Below, one piece after another: positions 29,492-38,682 of a stretch of DNA of 64,000 nucleotides (within the stretch, counting starts at the first letter, position 1; each line of letters starts with the position of its first letter). This DNA comes from Bog-532 sp963742865 (GTDB lineage: Bacteria > Actinomycetota > Actinomycetes > Streptosporangiales > Streptosporangiaceae), in contig CAVUNW010000086.1 of NCBI GenBank assembly GCA_963742865.1, positions 48,197-112,196 on the forward strand, written 5' to 3'. The translations under genes were made by a program, and so were the position numbers. The notes below the pieces were generated by a model that was not told the DNA's origin, did no database searches, and saw nothing but the letters and a program-made list of their open reading frames with translations.

Positions 29492-31525
29492 ATGAGCGAT
29501 CTGCCCCGCCATGGTGTCACCCGCACGGCCCGGCTGGCCAGGTTGCCGGTCGGGTTCGCAGGCCGGACCGCGCTGGGAACCGGCAAGCGCCTGGGCGGCC
29601 GGCCAGCTGACCTGGTGAACCAGGAAATCCAGCAGCGGACAGCAGATCAGGTCTTCAGGGTCCTTGGCGAGCTCAAGGGCGGCGCGATGAAGCTCGGGCA
29701 GGCGCTGTCCGTATTCGAGGCCGCGCTGCCCCCGGAGATCGCCGAACCGTACCGGGCCACCCTGACCAGGTTGCAGGAATCCGCGCCGCCGTTGCCTGCC
29801 CGGAGTATTCACAAGGTGCTCGCGGGCGACATGGGCGAGCAGTGGCGGGCCAGCTTCGCCGAGTTCGACGATCAGCCGGCGGCCGCCGCCTCCATCGGCC
29901 AGGTGCACCGAGCCGTCTGGCACGACGGGCGCCAGGTTGCCGTCAAGATCCAGTACCCGGGCGCGGGCAGGGCGCTGATGAGCGATCTCAGCCAGCTGAG
30001 CCGCTGCGCCCGGCTTTTCAGCGCGCTGATGCCTGGCCTGGACGTCAAGCCGCTGCTCGCCGAGCTGCGGGACAGGGTGGCCGAGGAACTCGATTACCGG
30101 CTGGAAGCTGCCGCCCAGCAGGCTTTCGCCGCGGCCTACGCCGGCGACCCGGACGTCTGCGTCCCGCGTGTGGTCTGGGTCAGCGGCCACGTGCTCGTCA
30201 GCGAATGGCTTGACGGCATCCCGCTCGCCAGCATCATCGCCGGCGGCACGACCGCTCAGCGGAACCGGGCCGGCATCATGCTCATCCGTTTCCTGTTCTC
30301 GGGTCCTGCGCGGGTCGGGCTCCTGCACGCCGATCCGCACCCAGGCAACTTCCGCCTGCTTGCCGACGGGCGGCTCGGCGTGCTCGACTTCGGCGCCGTC
30401 GACCGGCTACCAGACGGCTTCCCGCCCATCTTCGGCAGGGTGCTACGGCTCATGCACGAAGGCGGCGACCTCGCCAAGCTTGAGGAGGCGTTCCGGTCGC
30501 ACGGCTATCTCCGGGACGGCGTCAGCGTTGACCTGGCAGCGCTGCGCGCCTTCCTGGCACCGCTCGCCGAGCCGTCCAGGGCGGAGTCGTTCAGGTTCAG
30601 CCGCGAATGGCTGCGCACCGAGACAACACAAGCATCAGCTATGCGCTCATCCAGCGTGCTGCGGCGGCTCAACCTGCCGCCCTCTTACATACTCATCCAC
30701 CGGGTACTGGCATCTGGTCTGGGCGTACTCTGCCAGCTCGAATGCGAGGCGCCGTTCCGCGCTGAAGTGCTCAGATGGATGCCCGGATACGCGGACACGG
30801 CTAGGCTCGCGCCGCGGCCCCAGCCAGCCTGTGCCCGGCCAGCTCCCCCAGCCGGATCCGCGCCGCCAGCCACCGCCAACGGGCACCCCCGATCCGCGCC
30901 GCCAGCCGGGCCGGAGGAGCAGGCACGGTCCGTGCAGCCAGCCGGAGCGGAGCCGCGGGTAAGGACGGCACAGCCGGCTCAGTCTGCGCGGCCGGTCAGG
31001 CCGGAACAGATAACGCCGGAACAGATAACATCGTCATACGTGCAGTGGAGGGACATCATGGCTAAGCTGCCGCGTCCTCAGGCGCCCGCGAGGTTCCGCG
31101 CCGTGTTCCCGGACCTGGCCGACTGGCTGGAGTCCCCGTGGACAGGACCGCCGCCGTTCCTGACGGGCCAGGTGTTCCGGATCGAAGAAACGATCCGGGA
31201 CAACCGCTATATGATCCGGGCCGAACTGCCCGGCCTGGACCCGGAGAACGACATCGAGGTCACCGTCGATGGGCGGATCCTGACCATCCGGGCCGAGCGC
31301 CTCAAGCAGGACACCGGGCCATATCGTTCGGAGTTCCGCTACGGATCGCTCGCCCGCGCGGTCAGGCTCCCCGCCAGGGTCAACGCCGCGGACGTCACCG
31401 CCCGGTACGACAGGGGAGTCCTCGAGGTCAGCGTCCCGGTCCCCGTGGTCACGCCAGAAGGCACCCGGATCCCCATCGAGAACGCCGACGCGATGCCCGA
31501 GCAGCCGCCTGACCAGGGCGGATGA
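29492..31525 (+). CDS. ABC1/UbiB atypical kinase fused in frame to an Hsp20 domain
   Basis: The first 430 residues are an ABC1/AarF/UbiB kinase: KxGQ motif (GGAMKLGQALS, 67-70), the A-rich loop (AAAASIGQVHR), the lysine in VAVKIQYPG (152), catalytic ADPHPGNF and VLDFGAV. A Pro/Ala-rich linker follows, and from residue 523 a complete Hsp20 protein (PFLTGQVFRIEETI, then IRAELPGLDPENDIEVTVDG). No stop separates them. A strong internal ribosome site and ATG at 31058 suggest the Hsp20 can also be made alone. ABC1 proteins act in quinone/lipid metabolism; the Hsp20 part is a holdase. Either a real fusion or a lost stop through an indel near the 15-bp repeat. Confidence 0.85.
   Translation: MSDLPRHGVTRTARLARLPVGFAGRTALGTGKRLGGRPADLVNQEIQQRTADQVFRVLGELKGGAMKLGQALSVFEAALPPEIAEPYRATLTRLQESAPPLPARSIHKVLAGDMGEQWRASFAEFDDQPAAAASIGQVHRAVWHDGRQVAVKIQYPGAGRALMSDLSQLSRCARLFSALMPGLDVKPLLAELRDRVAEELDYRLEAAAQQAFAAAYAGDPDVCVPRVVWVSGHVLVSEWLDGIPLASIIAGGTTAQRNRAGIMLIRFLFSGPARVGLLHADPHPGNFRLLADGRLGVLDFGAVDRLPDGFPPIFGRVLRLMHEGGDLAKLEEAFRSHGYLRDGVSVDLAALRAFLAPLAEPSRAESFRFSREWLRTETTQASAMRSSSVLRRLNLPPSYILIHRVLASGLGVLCQLECEAPFRAEVLRWMPGYADTARLAPRPQPACARPAPPAGSAPPATANGHPRSAPPAGPEEQARSVQPAGAEPRVRTAQPAQSARPVRPEQITPEQITSSYVQWRDIMAKLPRPQAPARFRAVFPDLADWLESPWTGPPPFLTGQVFRIEETIRDNRYMIRAELPGLDPENDIEVTVDGRILTIRAERLKQDTGPYRSEFRYGSLARAVRLPARVNAADVTARYDRGVLEVSVPVPVVTPEGTRIPIENADAMPEQPPDQGG
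31000..31029. repeat. 15-bp direct tandem repeat in the kinase-Hsp20 linker
   Basis: The unit gccggaacagataac occurs twice in a row. In frame it gives P-E-Q-I-T twice; one frame over, each copy contains a TAA. The native kinase stop could therefore have lain here before an indel. Confidence 0.8.
31047..31060 (+). promoter_or_regulatory. Internal ribosome site and ATG of the Hsp20 moiety
   Basis: GGAGGG at 31047-31052 lies five bases before the ATG at 31058. The protein from this start (AKLPRPQAPARFRAVFPDL) has the normal N-terminal arm of a stand-alone Hsp20 of 155 residues, supporting independent translation. Confidence 0.65.
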
Positions 31526-31543
31526 AGAACCGGGGCCGGTGTA

Positions 31544-31630
31544 AGGGCGGCGGCGAAGCCGCCCTATCCAGCGGGCGATGAACTCATCCAGCCCGACGGC
31601 CTGGCTGCGGACCATGTTGAGCACGAGGCT
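31544..31630 (-). pseudogene. Fragment of RDD-type protein N-terminal domain (second half)
   Basis: The minus strand encodes VRSQAVGLDEFIARWIGRLR, a highly conserved piece of actinobacterial RDD-family proteins, where it directly follows a row of D-x-N/D-x-L-V repeats. Those repeats are found 2.1 kb away at 33788-33928 on the same strand, beyond the isoprenoid fusion gene. The membrane RDD domain that should follow is missing. It is a remnant. Confidence 0.6.
31545..31564. terminator. Hairpin after the Hsp20 domain
   Basis: A perfect 7-bp stem gggcggc/gccgccc with a six-base loop (ggcgaa) lies 19 bp after the stop at 31525. No T tract follows, so it is at best a weak or factor-dependent terminator. 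It overlaps a minus-strand gene fragment that may itself explain part of the sequence. Confidence 0.35.
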
Positions 31631-31935
31631 TGAGCAACAACGGAACGGCCAGTGGCGATAGCGGGCTGAGGACTGCTGTGTTACCGGCACCGGCCGTTCG
31701 GATGGGGGTCACGGTTCGGCCGGTTGCCGGCCGGGCCCCGCCGTTACCCGGCAGTAACTCCGGTTCTGCCGGGCCGCGGCGGCAAGCACCCGCAGTACGG
31801 TCGGCAGAGCCCGTCTCAAAGGCCGGAAAACGGCACACAGCTACCGATACCCGCGGGCTGGGGACGATTGTGATACTGGTCCCACCGGCGCGGCAGTCCT
31901 TCACACGCTCCGTCTAGCTGCCAGGATACTAGAGC

Positions 31936-33726
31936 ATGATGATCGCTGGACGTCGGTTGTCGCCTTGGGCGGTGCCGCCCCTCCGCGGGGACGATGGTCG
32001 AAGAGACGGCGCGGGCCGACCGGGGCTGGGGGACGCGTACCGCTGGTGTCGGCGCACGGTACGTGAACGTGATCCGGCGATCTACGCATTGACGGCTCTG
32101 ATGCCGCGGATGCTGTGGCCTGGTTGCTGGGCGCTGTGGGCGGCGCTGGCGGCGGCGGACGACATCGTCGACTCCGGCACGAGGCACCCGACGGAGCGCG
32201 CCGTCGAGCTGCAGGCGTGGGTGAGTGCCCTCGACACCGACCTGGCGACAGGGACCAGCACCGACATGGTCCGTCGTGCCCTGGTCGACACCATCGTGCG
32301 GTGGGGACTCGACGTGGCTGACCTGCGGGCTTCGTTTCAGGTTCTTGCCGACGACGTGCATCCCGCCCCCCTCGTCACCTGGGACGACTGGCGGGCGAGG
32401 TCGCGAGGGACGGATAGCGCGTGGGCCAGGCAAATCCTGGTCCTGCTTGACCGGGCCGGCGTGGACATGTCGTTCGCGCTGCGGCACGGCGAGGCGATCT
32501 CACGGTTCCTCGACGGCGTCCAGTTGATCGACAATCTGGCCGACCTGCCCGAGGATCTCCGCGAGCGGCCACTCACGATCCCGGCCGAAGTCCTCGACCG
32601 CTTTCCCGGCGCCGCCGAGGACCTGCCCCAGCGACGGTGGACGATGCCCGTGCAAGGCGTACTGGCCCACTTGGTCAGCATGGCTCGGCGCTGGGTGGAC
32701 CAGCCCAGCCTCGGCGTCGGATGGCACCCGGGGCCGGCCATCCTGCTCGGGACCACGAGCCGCGTGTTCCTGGCCCGGCTCGACGCGATCGCCGCAGCCG
32801 GGCCCGGCCTGCTGTACGCCTCACCCAAGCCTGGGCGGATCACCCGGTGGCGGCTCCTCGCGCCTGCCCGGATCAGGATCGCCCTGGCCTGGAAGCTGAC
32901 GACGCTCAGCGGGCCACCTGCGGCCCGGCCCCTGCCAGCCCCGCCCGGACCCGCCGATCCGCCGCGTGGCCAGGTCCTACCCCCACGGCTGCGCGCGGAC
33001 GGCGTCCGGGCCCCCCAGATCGCCGCCGACCGGATACCGCGGCACGTCGCGATCATCATGGACGGCAACGGCCGCTGGGCCCAACAGCGCGGCCTGCCTC
33101 GTCCCGAGGGACACCGCGCCGGTATGGAGGCCGTGCACGACGTTGTCCACGGCGCCCTGGAGATCGGGCTGTCCCACCTCACCCTGTACGCCTTCTCGAC
33201 CGAGAACTGGAAGCGGGACGCCGGCGAGGTCACCCGACTGTTCGCAATGCTCGACGAGGAACTGCGCTCGGCCCCCTACCTCGACCACGGCGTCCGGCTC
33301 CGCTGGCTAGGGTACCCGGACCGGCTGCCGTGGGAGCTTGTGCAGACCTTGCGACGCAACGAAACCGCCAGCCGAGACCAGCGCACCCTGACACTCACCC
33401 TGTGCGTGAACTATGGCGGCCGCGCCGAGATCCTGCACGGGGCCGCCGCAGTCGCGCGCAGCGTCCTGGCGGGCGACCTCGACCCCGAACAGATCACAGA
33501 GGGCGAGTTCGCGCGCCGCCTCCCGCTGCCCGACCTGCCCGACGTGGACCTGCTGTGGCGGACCGGCGCCGAGCAGCGCACGTCCAACTTCCTCCCCTGG
33601 CACTCCACGTACGCCGAACTGTTCTTCACCACCAGCCTCTGGCCAGACGTCGACCGCCGCGACCTGTGGGTCGCCGTCGCCGAGTACGCGCGACGGCGAC
33701 GCCGTTACGGCGCGGCCACCGGCTGA
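31936..33726 (+). CDS. Squalene/phytoene-synthase-like domain fused to cis-prenyltransferase
   Basis: The 596-residue frame joins two isoprenoid enzymes. Residues about 30-300 resemble head-to-head synthases, with Asp motifs D75-D-I-V-D79 and D199-N-L-A-D203. A Pro-rich linker (about 325-350) leads to a full UppS-type domain: catalytic Asp376 in IIMDGNGRWAQQRG, AFSTENWKR (420-427) and RTGAEQRTSNFLPW (542-555), where the usual S-G-E is G-A-E. The second domain makes Z-polyprenyl diphosphates; the first would join or rearrange diphosphates. Together they could build an unusual head-to-head or long terpene. No strong ribosome site is seen at the double ATG. The gene interrupts an older minus-strand gene. 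Confidence 0.88.
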   Translation: MMIAGRRLSPWAVPPLRGDDGRRDGAGRPGLGDAYRWCRRTVRERDPAIYALTALMPRMLWPGCWALWAALAAADDIVDSGTRHPTERAVELQAWVSALDTDLATGTSTDMVRRALVDTIVRWGLDVADLRASFQVLADDVHPAPLVTWDDWRARSRGTDSAWARQILVLLDRAGVDMSFALRHGEAISRFLDGVQLIDNLADLPEDLRERPLTIPAEVLDRFPGAAEDLPQRRWTMPVQGVLAHLVSMARRWVDQPSLGVGWHPGPAILLGTTSRVFLARLDAIAAAGPGLLYASPKPGRITRWRLLAPARIRIALAWKLTTLSGPPAARPLPAPPGPADPPRGQVLPPRLRADGVRAPQIAADRIPRHVAIIMDGNGRWAQQRGLPRPEGHRAGMEAVHDVVHGALEIGLSHLTLYAFSTENWKRDAGEVTRLFAMLDEELRSAPYLDHGVRLRWLGYPDRLPWELVQTLRRNETASRDQRTLTLTLCVNYGGRAEILHGAAAVARSVLAGDLDPEQITEGEFARRLPLPDLPDVDLLWRTGAEQRTSNFLPWHSTYAELFFTTSLWPDVDRRDLWVAVAEYARRRRRYGAATG

Positions 33727-33787
33727 CCTCAGCGCGAACGTCGGGGTGCGGCCACCGGGCGAGGCCGGGCGGGCGCGGGAACCGCCC

Positions 33788-33999
33788 AGCGGCGATGACG
33801 GCGCCGACATCGGTCTGCTCGACCAGCGCGTCGAAGTTGATGCGCCGGACGAGGTCATTGAGGTCCATCCGCGCCAGCTGGCGGTCCAGGTCGATCCGGT
33901 CCAACAGCCGGTCGACGACGAGGGCGGGATGACGCCCCGGTCACGCAGATCGGCGAGTTTGGCCAGCTGATCCGCCGAACTCTGCGAGCCCGAGCTGAG
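33788..33999 (-). pseudogene. SHOCT-domain end joined to RDD-protein repeat segment
   Basis: Reading the minus strand, SADQLAKLADLRDRGVI (33978-33928) is the first helix of a SHOCT domain. At 33928 it changes to DRLLDRIDLDRQLARMDLND, then FDALVEQTDVGAVIAA, the repeat region of RDD-family proteins. The normal continuation (VRSQ...GLDEFIARW) is found at 31630-31544. So a deletion fused a SHOCT gene to an RDD gene, and the isoprenoid fusion gene now splits the RDD part. None of these pieces can be functional. Confidence 0.55.
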
Positions 34000-34531
34000 C
34001 GCCTACAGGAGGATGAGGAAAAGCCGGTCGTGCCACCATGGTCATGCCGCGCCTTGGATTCGCCAGGGCCGACGAGCAGCCAGCTGCCGAGAGCGCCTCA
34101 CCGACCCTGGCCGTCCCCGGTCGAGCGGGCAACGGGCCGGGAATTATGCTCTCTCGCACGCGTTGATGTAAGCGAGGTACCCGAGAACTGAACCGTTCGT
34201 CCGACGACGACTTTCCCGTGCCGTGGTCACCAGCCCACCCACCGGCGGCCCCAGGTCCTTGTGAGACGCCTGCCGAGGCCCGCTGCGTCGATCCTCGGAG
34301 AGCCGATCCTCGGAGATCCGCAAGTCGGCTCGGCGTTCGAAGCACCAGGCCCTCTGCTCGGGACGTTCCTCGCCCCGTCCGTGGGACCGTGCGGCATGCT
34401 GCCGCGGCCACCGTGCCCCGGCATTCCAGAGGAGGAGTCTGTGGCTCGACCAGGCCAGCGCCAGACGGGCGCTCGCCGTACCGCCGTGCGGAAGCAGCGG
34501 CGCGTCAGCCATCGCGGCGACGTCGTTCTCG
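34000..34531. other. Spacer before the helicase gene with likely native helicase start
   Basis: No gene is evident in the first 400 bp. A 15-bp tandem repeat (cgatcctcggaga core) lies at 34289-34318. AGAGGAGGAG at 34429-34438 precedes a GTG at 34441 that opens ARPGQRQTGARRTAVRKQRR, which matches the basic N-terminus expected for the helicase but is one frame away from it. Confidence 0.45.
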
Positions 34532-36592
34532 GTGCTCTCCCGAACCGCCCGTGAGCTTGAGGCGGCTGCCCGGCGCGGCCGCGTGACGCCTGCCGTGCGC
34601 ACGAAGTTCCAGGCCGTTGCCATGCTGCTGCGGGACGAGCGCGCCCGGGTCCGGGCGGCGGCCGGAAGCGACGGTCATCGGGCCGGGCAGCTCAAGCGCC
34701 TGGACGCCATCGCGACCATCCTCGCGACGACCGCCGTCCGGGACGCTGGACTACTAGCGCTGCTCGCCGAGGACTCCGGCGTCTCCGACGCGGCCCGGTC
34801 GCTCAAGCTGGAGATGGCGCGGGACCTCGGCATCGAGCCGGCGCCCGAAGAGAGAGCGCCTGCGGAGACCGCGACCGCTCCCGCCCGCACGGAGCTGCGG
34901 GTCGTGCCGCAGTCGGTGATCTCCCGGCAGCTGGCGAACCCCTTCCTCGCCCCCGACTTGTCCGCCGTTCCGCAGCGCACCTCCCGTCCGCGCCGCCTGG
35001 ACGGCTGGGAACTGCTCGGGCCGCTGCTTAGTTCCTTCGAGCGCGCCGGTGGGGGAGCCCCGGCGTGCATGGCGCTCCCGGCGCCGACGGCACAGTTCAC
35101 CCCGGCGGCCCTGAAGCTGATGCGGCATCAGGGGCAGCTGGTCGCCGCGGCCGCTGCCGGTCACCGGACGTTCCTGCTCGCCGATGAGCCGGGCCTGGGC
35201 AAAACGGCCCAGGCGCTGCTCGCCGCAGAAGCGGCGAACGCCTACCCGCTGCTCGCCGTCGTACCGAACGTCGTCAAGACCAACTGGGCCCGTGAGGCGG
35301 CCCGCTGGACGCCCCACCGCCCGGCCACCGTGGTGCAGGGCGACGGCAAGGCTGCCGACGGCTTCGCCGACATCATCGTGCTCAACTACGAGGTGCTCGA
35401 CCGCCACATGGGCTGGCTCGGTGATTTCGGCTTCCGCGGCATGGTCGTGGACGAGGCTCACTTCATCAAGAACAAGACCTCGCAGCGCTCGCAGCACGTC
35501 CTCGCGCTCTCCGACCGCATCCGGTCCCGTACGGCGCGGCCCCTGCTGATGGCGCTGACCGGCACCCCGCTGATCAACGACATCGAGGACTTCCGGGCGA
35601 TCTGGCAGTTTCTCGGCTGGATCGACGACAGCAAGCCCCTCGACGAGTTGGTGGACGCGCTCGAGGACACCGGCCTGACGCCCGCCGACCGGGGCTTCGA
35701 CGCCGCGGCGCGCCAGTGCGTGATCGACCTCGGCATCGTGCGCCGGCGCAAGCTCGACGTGGCCGCCGACATCCCCGCCCGCCGGATCGCCGACCTCCCC
35801 GTCGAGCTGGACGGAGGGGCCGGCCGGTCAATCCGGGCGGCAGAGCGGGACCTCGCTAGCCGGATGGTGGCGCGGTACGAGACCGCGATCGCGAACCGAT
35901 CCTCCGACGCCGGTGCCGAAGGCATCGACCACGACCTGGTCCGCCGGGTCGCCCGGTCGGAGCTGAAGGATGCGACGGCCGCTCAGTCCGGCGAGAACGT
36001 GTTCACCGTGATGCGGCGCATCGGCCAGGCGAAGGCCGAACTGGCCGCCGACTACGCGGCGCAGCTGGCCCGCAGCGCCGGCAAGGTCGTCTTCTTCGCC
36101 AAACACGTCGACGTGATGGACGCCGCCGAAGAGACCTTCGCCCGGCAGGAGGTGCGCTTCTCGTCGATCCGTGGCGGCCAGACGCCCACGGCGCGGCAGG
36201 CGAACATCGACGCCTTCGTGAACGACCCGGACGTCACGGTCGCGGTGTGCTCGCTGAACGCGGCTGGCGTGGGCCTGAATCTGCAGGTCGCCTCGAACAT
36301 CGTGCTGGCCGAGCTGTCCTGGACCGACGCGGAGCAGACCCAGGCCATCGACCGCAGCCACCGCATCGGGCAGGCCGAACCGGTCACCGCGTGGCGCATC
36401 ATCGCCGCGCAGACCATCGACGCCCGGATCGCCGAGCTGATCGACAGCAAGGCGGGGCTTGCCGCCCGGGCGCTGGACGGGTCGGATCAGGAGGTCTCCT
36501 CCTCGGTCGACGTGCAGCTCGATGCGTTGGTCGCGTTGCTGACGGATGCGCTGCGGGCGTCTTTCGGACATGGCGACGCTCCGGGTTCCTGA
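34532..36592 (+). CDS. SNF2-family DNA helicase/ATPase
   Basis: The 686-residue frame has an alpha-helical N-terminal region (VLSRTARELEAAARRGRVTP), then the SNF2 core: motif I LADEPGLGKTAQALL, motif II MVVDEAHFIKNKTS (DEAH), motif III LMALTGTPLINDIEDF, and in the second RecA-like lobe VCSLNAAGVGLNLQVASNIV and QTQAIDRSHRIGQAEPV. Such proteins remodel DNA-protein complexes and occur in housekeeping repair as well as defence islands. The motif I Gly-Leu-Gly-Lys-Thr is intact. The native start is probably the GTG at 34441 with one missing or extra base near 34510. The 3' end runs straight into a truncated aquaporin. Confidence 0.88.
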   Translation: MLSRTARELEAAARRGRVTPAVRTKFQAVAMLLRDERARVRAAAGSDGHRAGQLKRLDAIATILATTAVRDAGLLALLAEDSGVSDAARSLKLEMARDLGIEPAPEERAPAETATAPARTELRVVPQSVISRQLANPFLAPDLSAVPQRTSRPRRLDGWELLGPLLSSFERAGGGAPACMALPAPTAQFTPAALKLMRHQGQLVAAAAAGHRTFLLADEPGLGKTAQALLAAEAANAYPLLAVVPNVVKTNWAREAARWTPHRPATVVQGDGKAADGFADIIVLNYEVLDRHMGWLGDFGFRGMVVDEAHFIKNKTSQRSQHVLALSDRIRSRTARPLLMALTGTPLINDIEDFRAIWQFLGWIDDSKPLDELVDALEDTGLTPADRGFDAAARQCVIDLGIVRRRKLDVAADIPARRIADLPVELDGGAGRSIRAAERDLASRMVARYETAIANRSSDAGAEGIDHDLVRRVARSELKDATAAQSGENVFTVMRRIGQAKAELAADYAAQLARSAGKVVFFAKHVDVMDAAEETFARQEVRFSSIRGGQTPTARQANIDAFVNDPDVTVAVCSLNAAGVGLNLQVASNIVLAELSWTDAEQTQAIDRSHRIGQAEPVTAWRIIAAQTIDARIAELIDSKAGLAARALDGSDQEVSSSVDVQLDALVALLTDALRASFGHGDAPGS

Positions 36593-36633
36593 CCGTCAGG
36601 ATTCCTCAGACGAGATTGTGGCTGCGGCGCGAC

Positions 36634-37113
36634 ATGGGCCCGGTAATGGCCGGGATCTACTGGGTCGTGCAGTTCGCCGCGGCCGTGTGCGGGTCGCTGC
36701 TGGCCCGTGCGTTCTTCGGCCCCGAAGGCCACCTGGCCGCCACCATGCCCAAGCCCGGCCAGGACTGGCAGGCAGCCTGCTTCGAGGCGATCATCACGTT
36801 CGGCCTGGTGCTGATGATCCTCAACCTGGCCAACGGGCCCAAGCTCAACGGACCGTTCATCCCGCTGGCGGTGGGAGCCTACATCCTGGCCTGGGGGACC
36901 ATGGGCGGCCCGTACGAAGGCGCCTCGATGAACCCGGCGCGCAGCTTCGGCCCCGACGTGGCCATCGGGAACCTGTCCACCTGGTGGGTCTACCTGATCG
37001 GGCCCGTCGCCGGCTCGGTCATCGCGGTGGGCGTCGCGCACGTGCTGCGCGGGCCTGCGAAGGTCCAGGAGGCCGCCGCCGCCGTGGGAACACCCCTCGA
37101 CCGCGGAGCCTGA
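36634..37113 (+). pseudogene. C-terminal two-thirds of an MIP-family aquaporin
   Basis: The frame holds three or more helices and the second channel signature (GASMNPARSFGPDVAIG), with TFGLVLMILNLANGPKLNGP before it. The first half with the first NPA box is missing: homology begins about eight codons before the ATG at 36634 (LWLRRDMGPVMAGIYW), immediately after the helicase stop. A functional pore needs both NPA half-helices, so this is a truncated gene brought next to the helicase by deletion. It ends normally at 37113. Confidence 0.7.
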
Positions 37114-37226
37114 ACCTCAGAGTAGCGAGAACGCGGCCGAACGCCCGGTCCTGACCGTGGCCCTGGTTGAGCTGGCCGACCTGATAGGCCGTCGGCTACC
37201 GGCCTGTGTCCAGGTACGGGCTGTCG

Positions 37227-38215
37227 TCAGCGCAGCGGCCGGAACGCCGCCCGGATCTCGGTCGCGAACATCTCGGGCTCTTCCCAGGCGGCGAAGTGGC
37301 CGCCCCTGTCGACCTCGTGGAAGTAGCTGAGGCTGGGGTAAGACTTCTGGGCCCAGCTGCGCGGGGCCCGGAAGATCTCGCCGGGGAACGTCGTGAAGCC
37401 GACCGGGAGCTTGATCTCCGGGCGGGCCTGCCCGGACGCGGCCGCATGGATCGCGGCTTGGGTGTTCTCCCAGTACGACCGGGCCGCCGAGGCCCCGGTA
37501 CTGGTCAGCCAGTACAGCGTGACGTTGTCGAGGACGTGGTCCCGGGTCAGGCCGCCGGAGGGCTGCCCGCCGGTAAAGGCGCGGGAGATCTTGTAGTAGG
37601 CGTCGGTGTCGTGGTCGAGCATCCAGGCCGCAAGGGCGACCGGTGAATCCAGCAGGGCGTAGCCGATCGTCTGCGGCCGCGTGTTCTGCTCGATGAGGTA
37701 GCCGTTGCCGCTGCTCCTGAAGGTGGTGACCGCGTCGAGCGCCGCGCGTTCCTCCTCCGGTGCTGTTCAGCGACGGGTAGCCGCCGCCCAGCCCGGCCAG
37801 GAGCAAGTTCATGTGGATGCCGGCCAGTCCCTCGGGTGCCTGGCGGCCCAGGTTGTCGGTGACGGCGGCGCCCACGTCACCGCCCTGGGCGACGTAGCGG
37901 TCGTAGCCGAGGCGGCGCATCAGCTCGGCCCACGCTTGCGCGACGCGGCCGACGTTCCAGCCGGTCTCGGTCGGCTCGGCGGAGAAGCCGTAGCCGGGTA
38001 TGGACGGAACCACCAGGTCGAACGCGTCCTCGGCGGAGCCGCCGTGGCCGGTCGGGTCGGTGAGCGGGCCGATGACCCCGAGCATCTCGAGGATCGAGCC
38101 GGGCCAGCCGTGCGTGATGATCAGCGGCAGCGCGTTCTCGTGCCGCGACCTGACGTGGATGAAGTAGACGTCCTCCCCGTCGATCTGGGTCGTGAACTGC
38201 GGCAGCGCATTCAGA
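37227..38215 (-). pseudogene. Epoxide hydrolase (EHN-type alpha/beta hydrolase), truncated and frameshifted
   Basis: The minus strand reads LNALPQFTTQIDGEDVYFIH at the truncated front, then LIITHGWPGSILEMLGVIGP (oxyanion H-G-W-P), VVPSIPGYGFSAEPTETGWN and RYVAQGGDVGAAVTDNLG (nucleophile Asp in G-G-D-V-G). After about 37760 it continues one frame over: MLDHDTDAYYKISRAFTGGQ and VDRGGHFAAWEEPEMFATEI with the catalytic His. The first 90 or so residues (EHN domain) have no start codon. One inserted base explains the frame change. The lost N-terminus makes this a pseudogene. Confidence 0.8.
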
Positions 38216-38682
38216 CCGCCGGCTACCTACACCGCCGATTACCTACCGCCCGTGCTACCCGCCACCGCGGTCAACGTCATGGGCCACCCAGCGCCGCATA
38301 CGCAGAACCGGATACTCTTCCTACACTCGCGGCAGTAATTGACACATCGGCCGGCGCCGGGTCGGCGCTCGGAAACTCGGCAACCTAGTGCCCCTGCTCA
38401 CCCAAAGTGATTGGTCCTCGACCTGAGCGAAACGCACTCCCGGCGGCATACGCGGCCTCTGGAACGAGGTCAGGCAACCAGGCGCGTCCGATCAGGGCTG
38501 ATCTGAGCGGCCGCTCCGCCGCGGCCGGATGGCGGCCGGGGCGGGGCTCGGGCTCAACCGGGGCCGGGCCGGGCCAGTCAGCTGGGCGGGTGGGCCGCGG
38601 TCAGCGGGCGGTCTGAGCAGGCCCGGGGCCGGCGATGGTGAGACGGCCCGTCCTGCGGCAAAGCTTGTTAGCCTTGTGTGCC
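38216..38682. other. Intergenic stretch without a recognisable gene
   Basis: Downstream of the truncated hydrolase front the sequence drops slightly in GC (ccggatactcttcctacac region) and then becomes GC-rich low-complexity. No family match or RNA gene is visible on either strand. Confidence 0.45.

Noticed and set aside
34532..36592. The SNF2 helicase as part of a phage-defence system
   Set aside because: The neighbours are a broken aquaporin, an epoxide hydrolase fragment and an isoprenoid gene; no nuclease, methylase or other defence gene is adjacent, so there is no context support.
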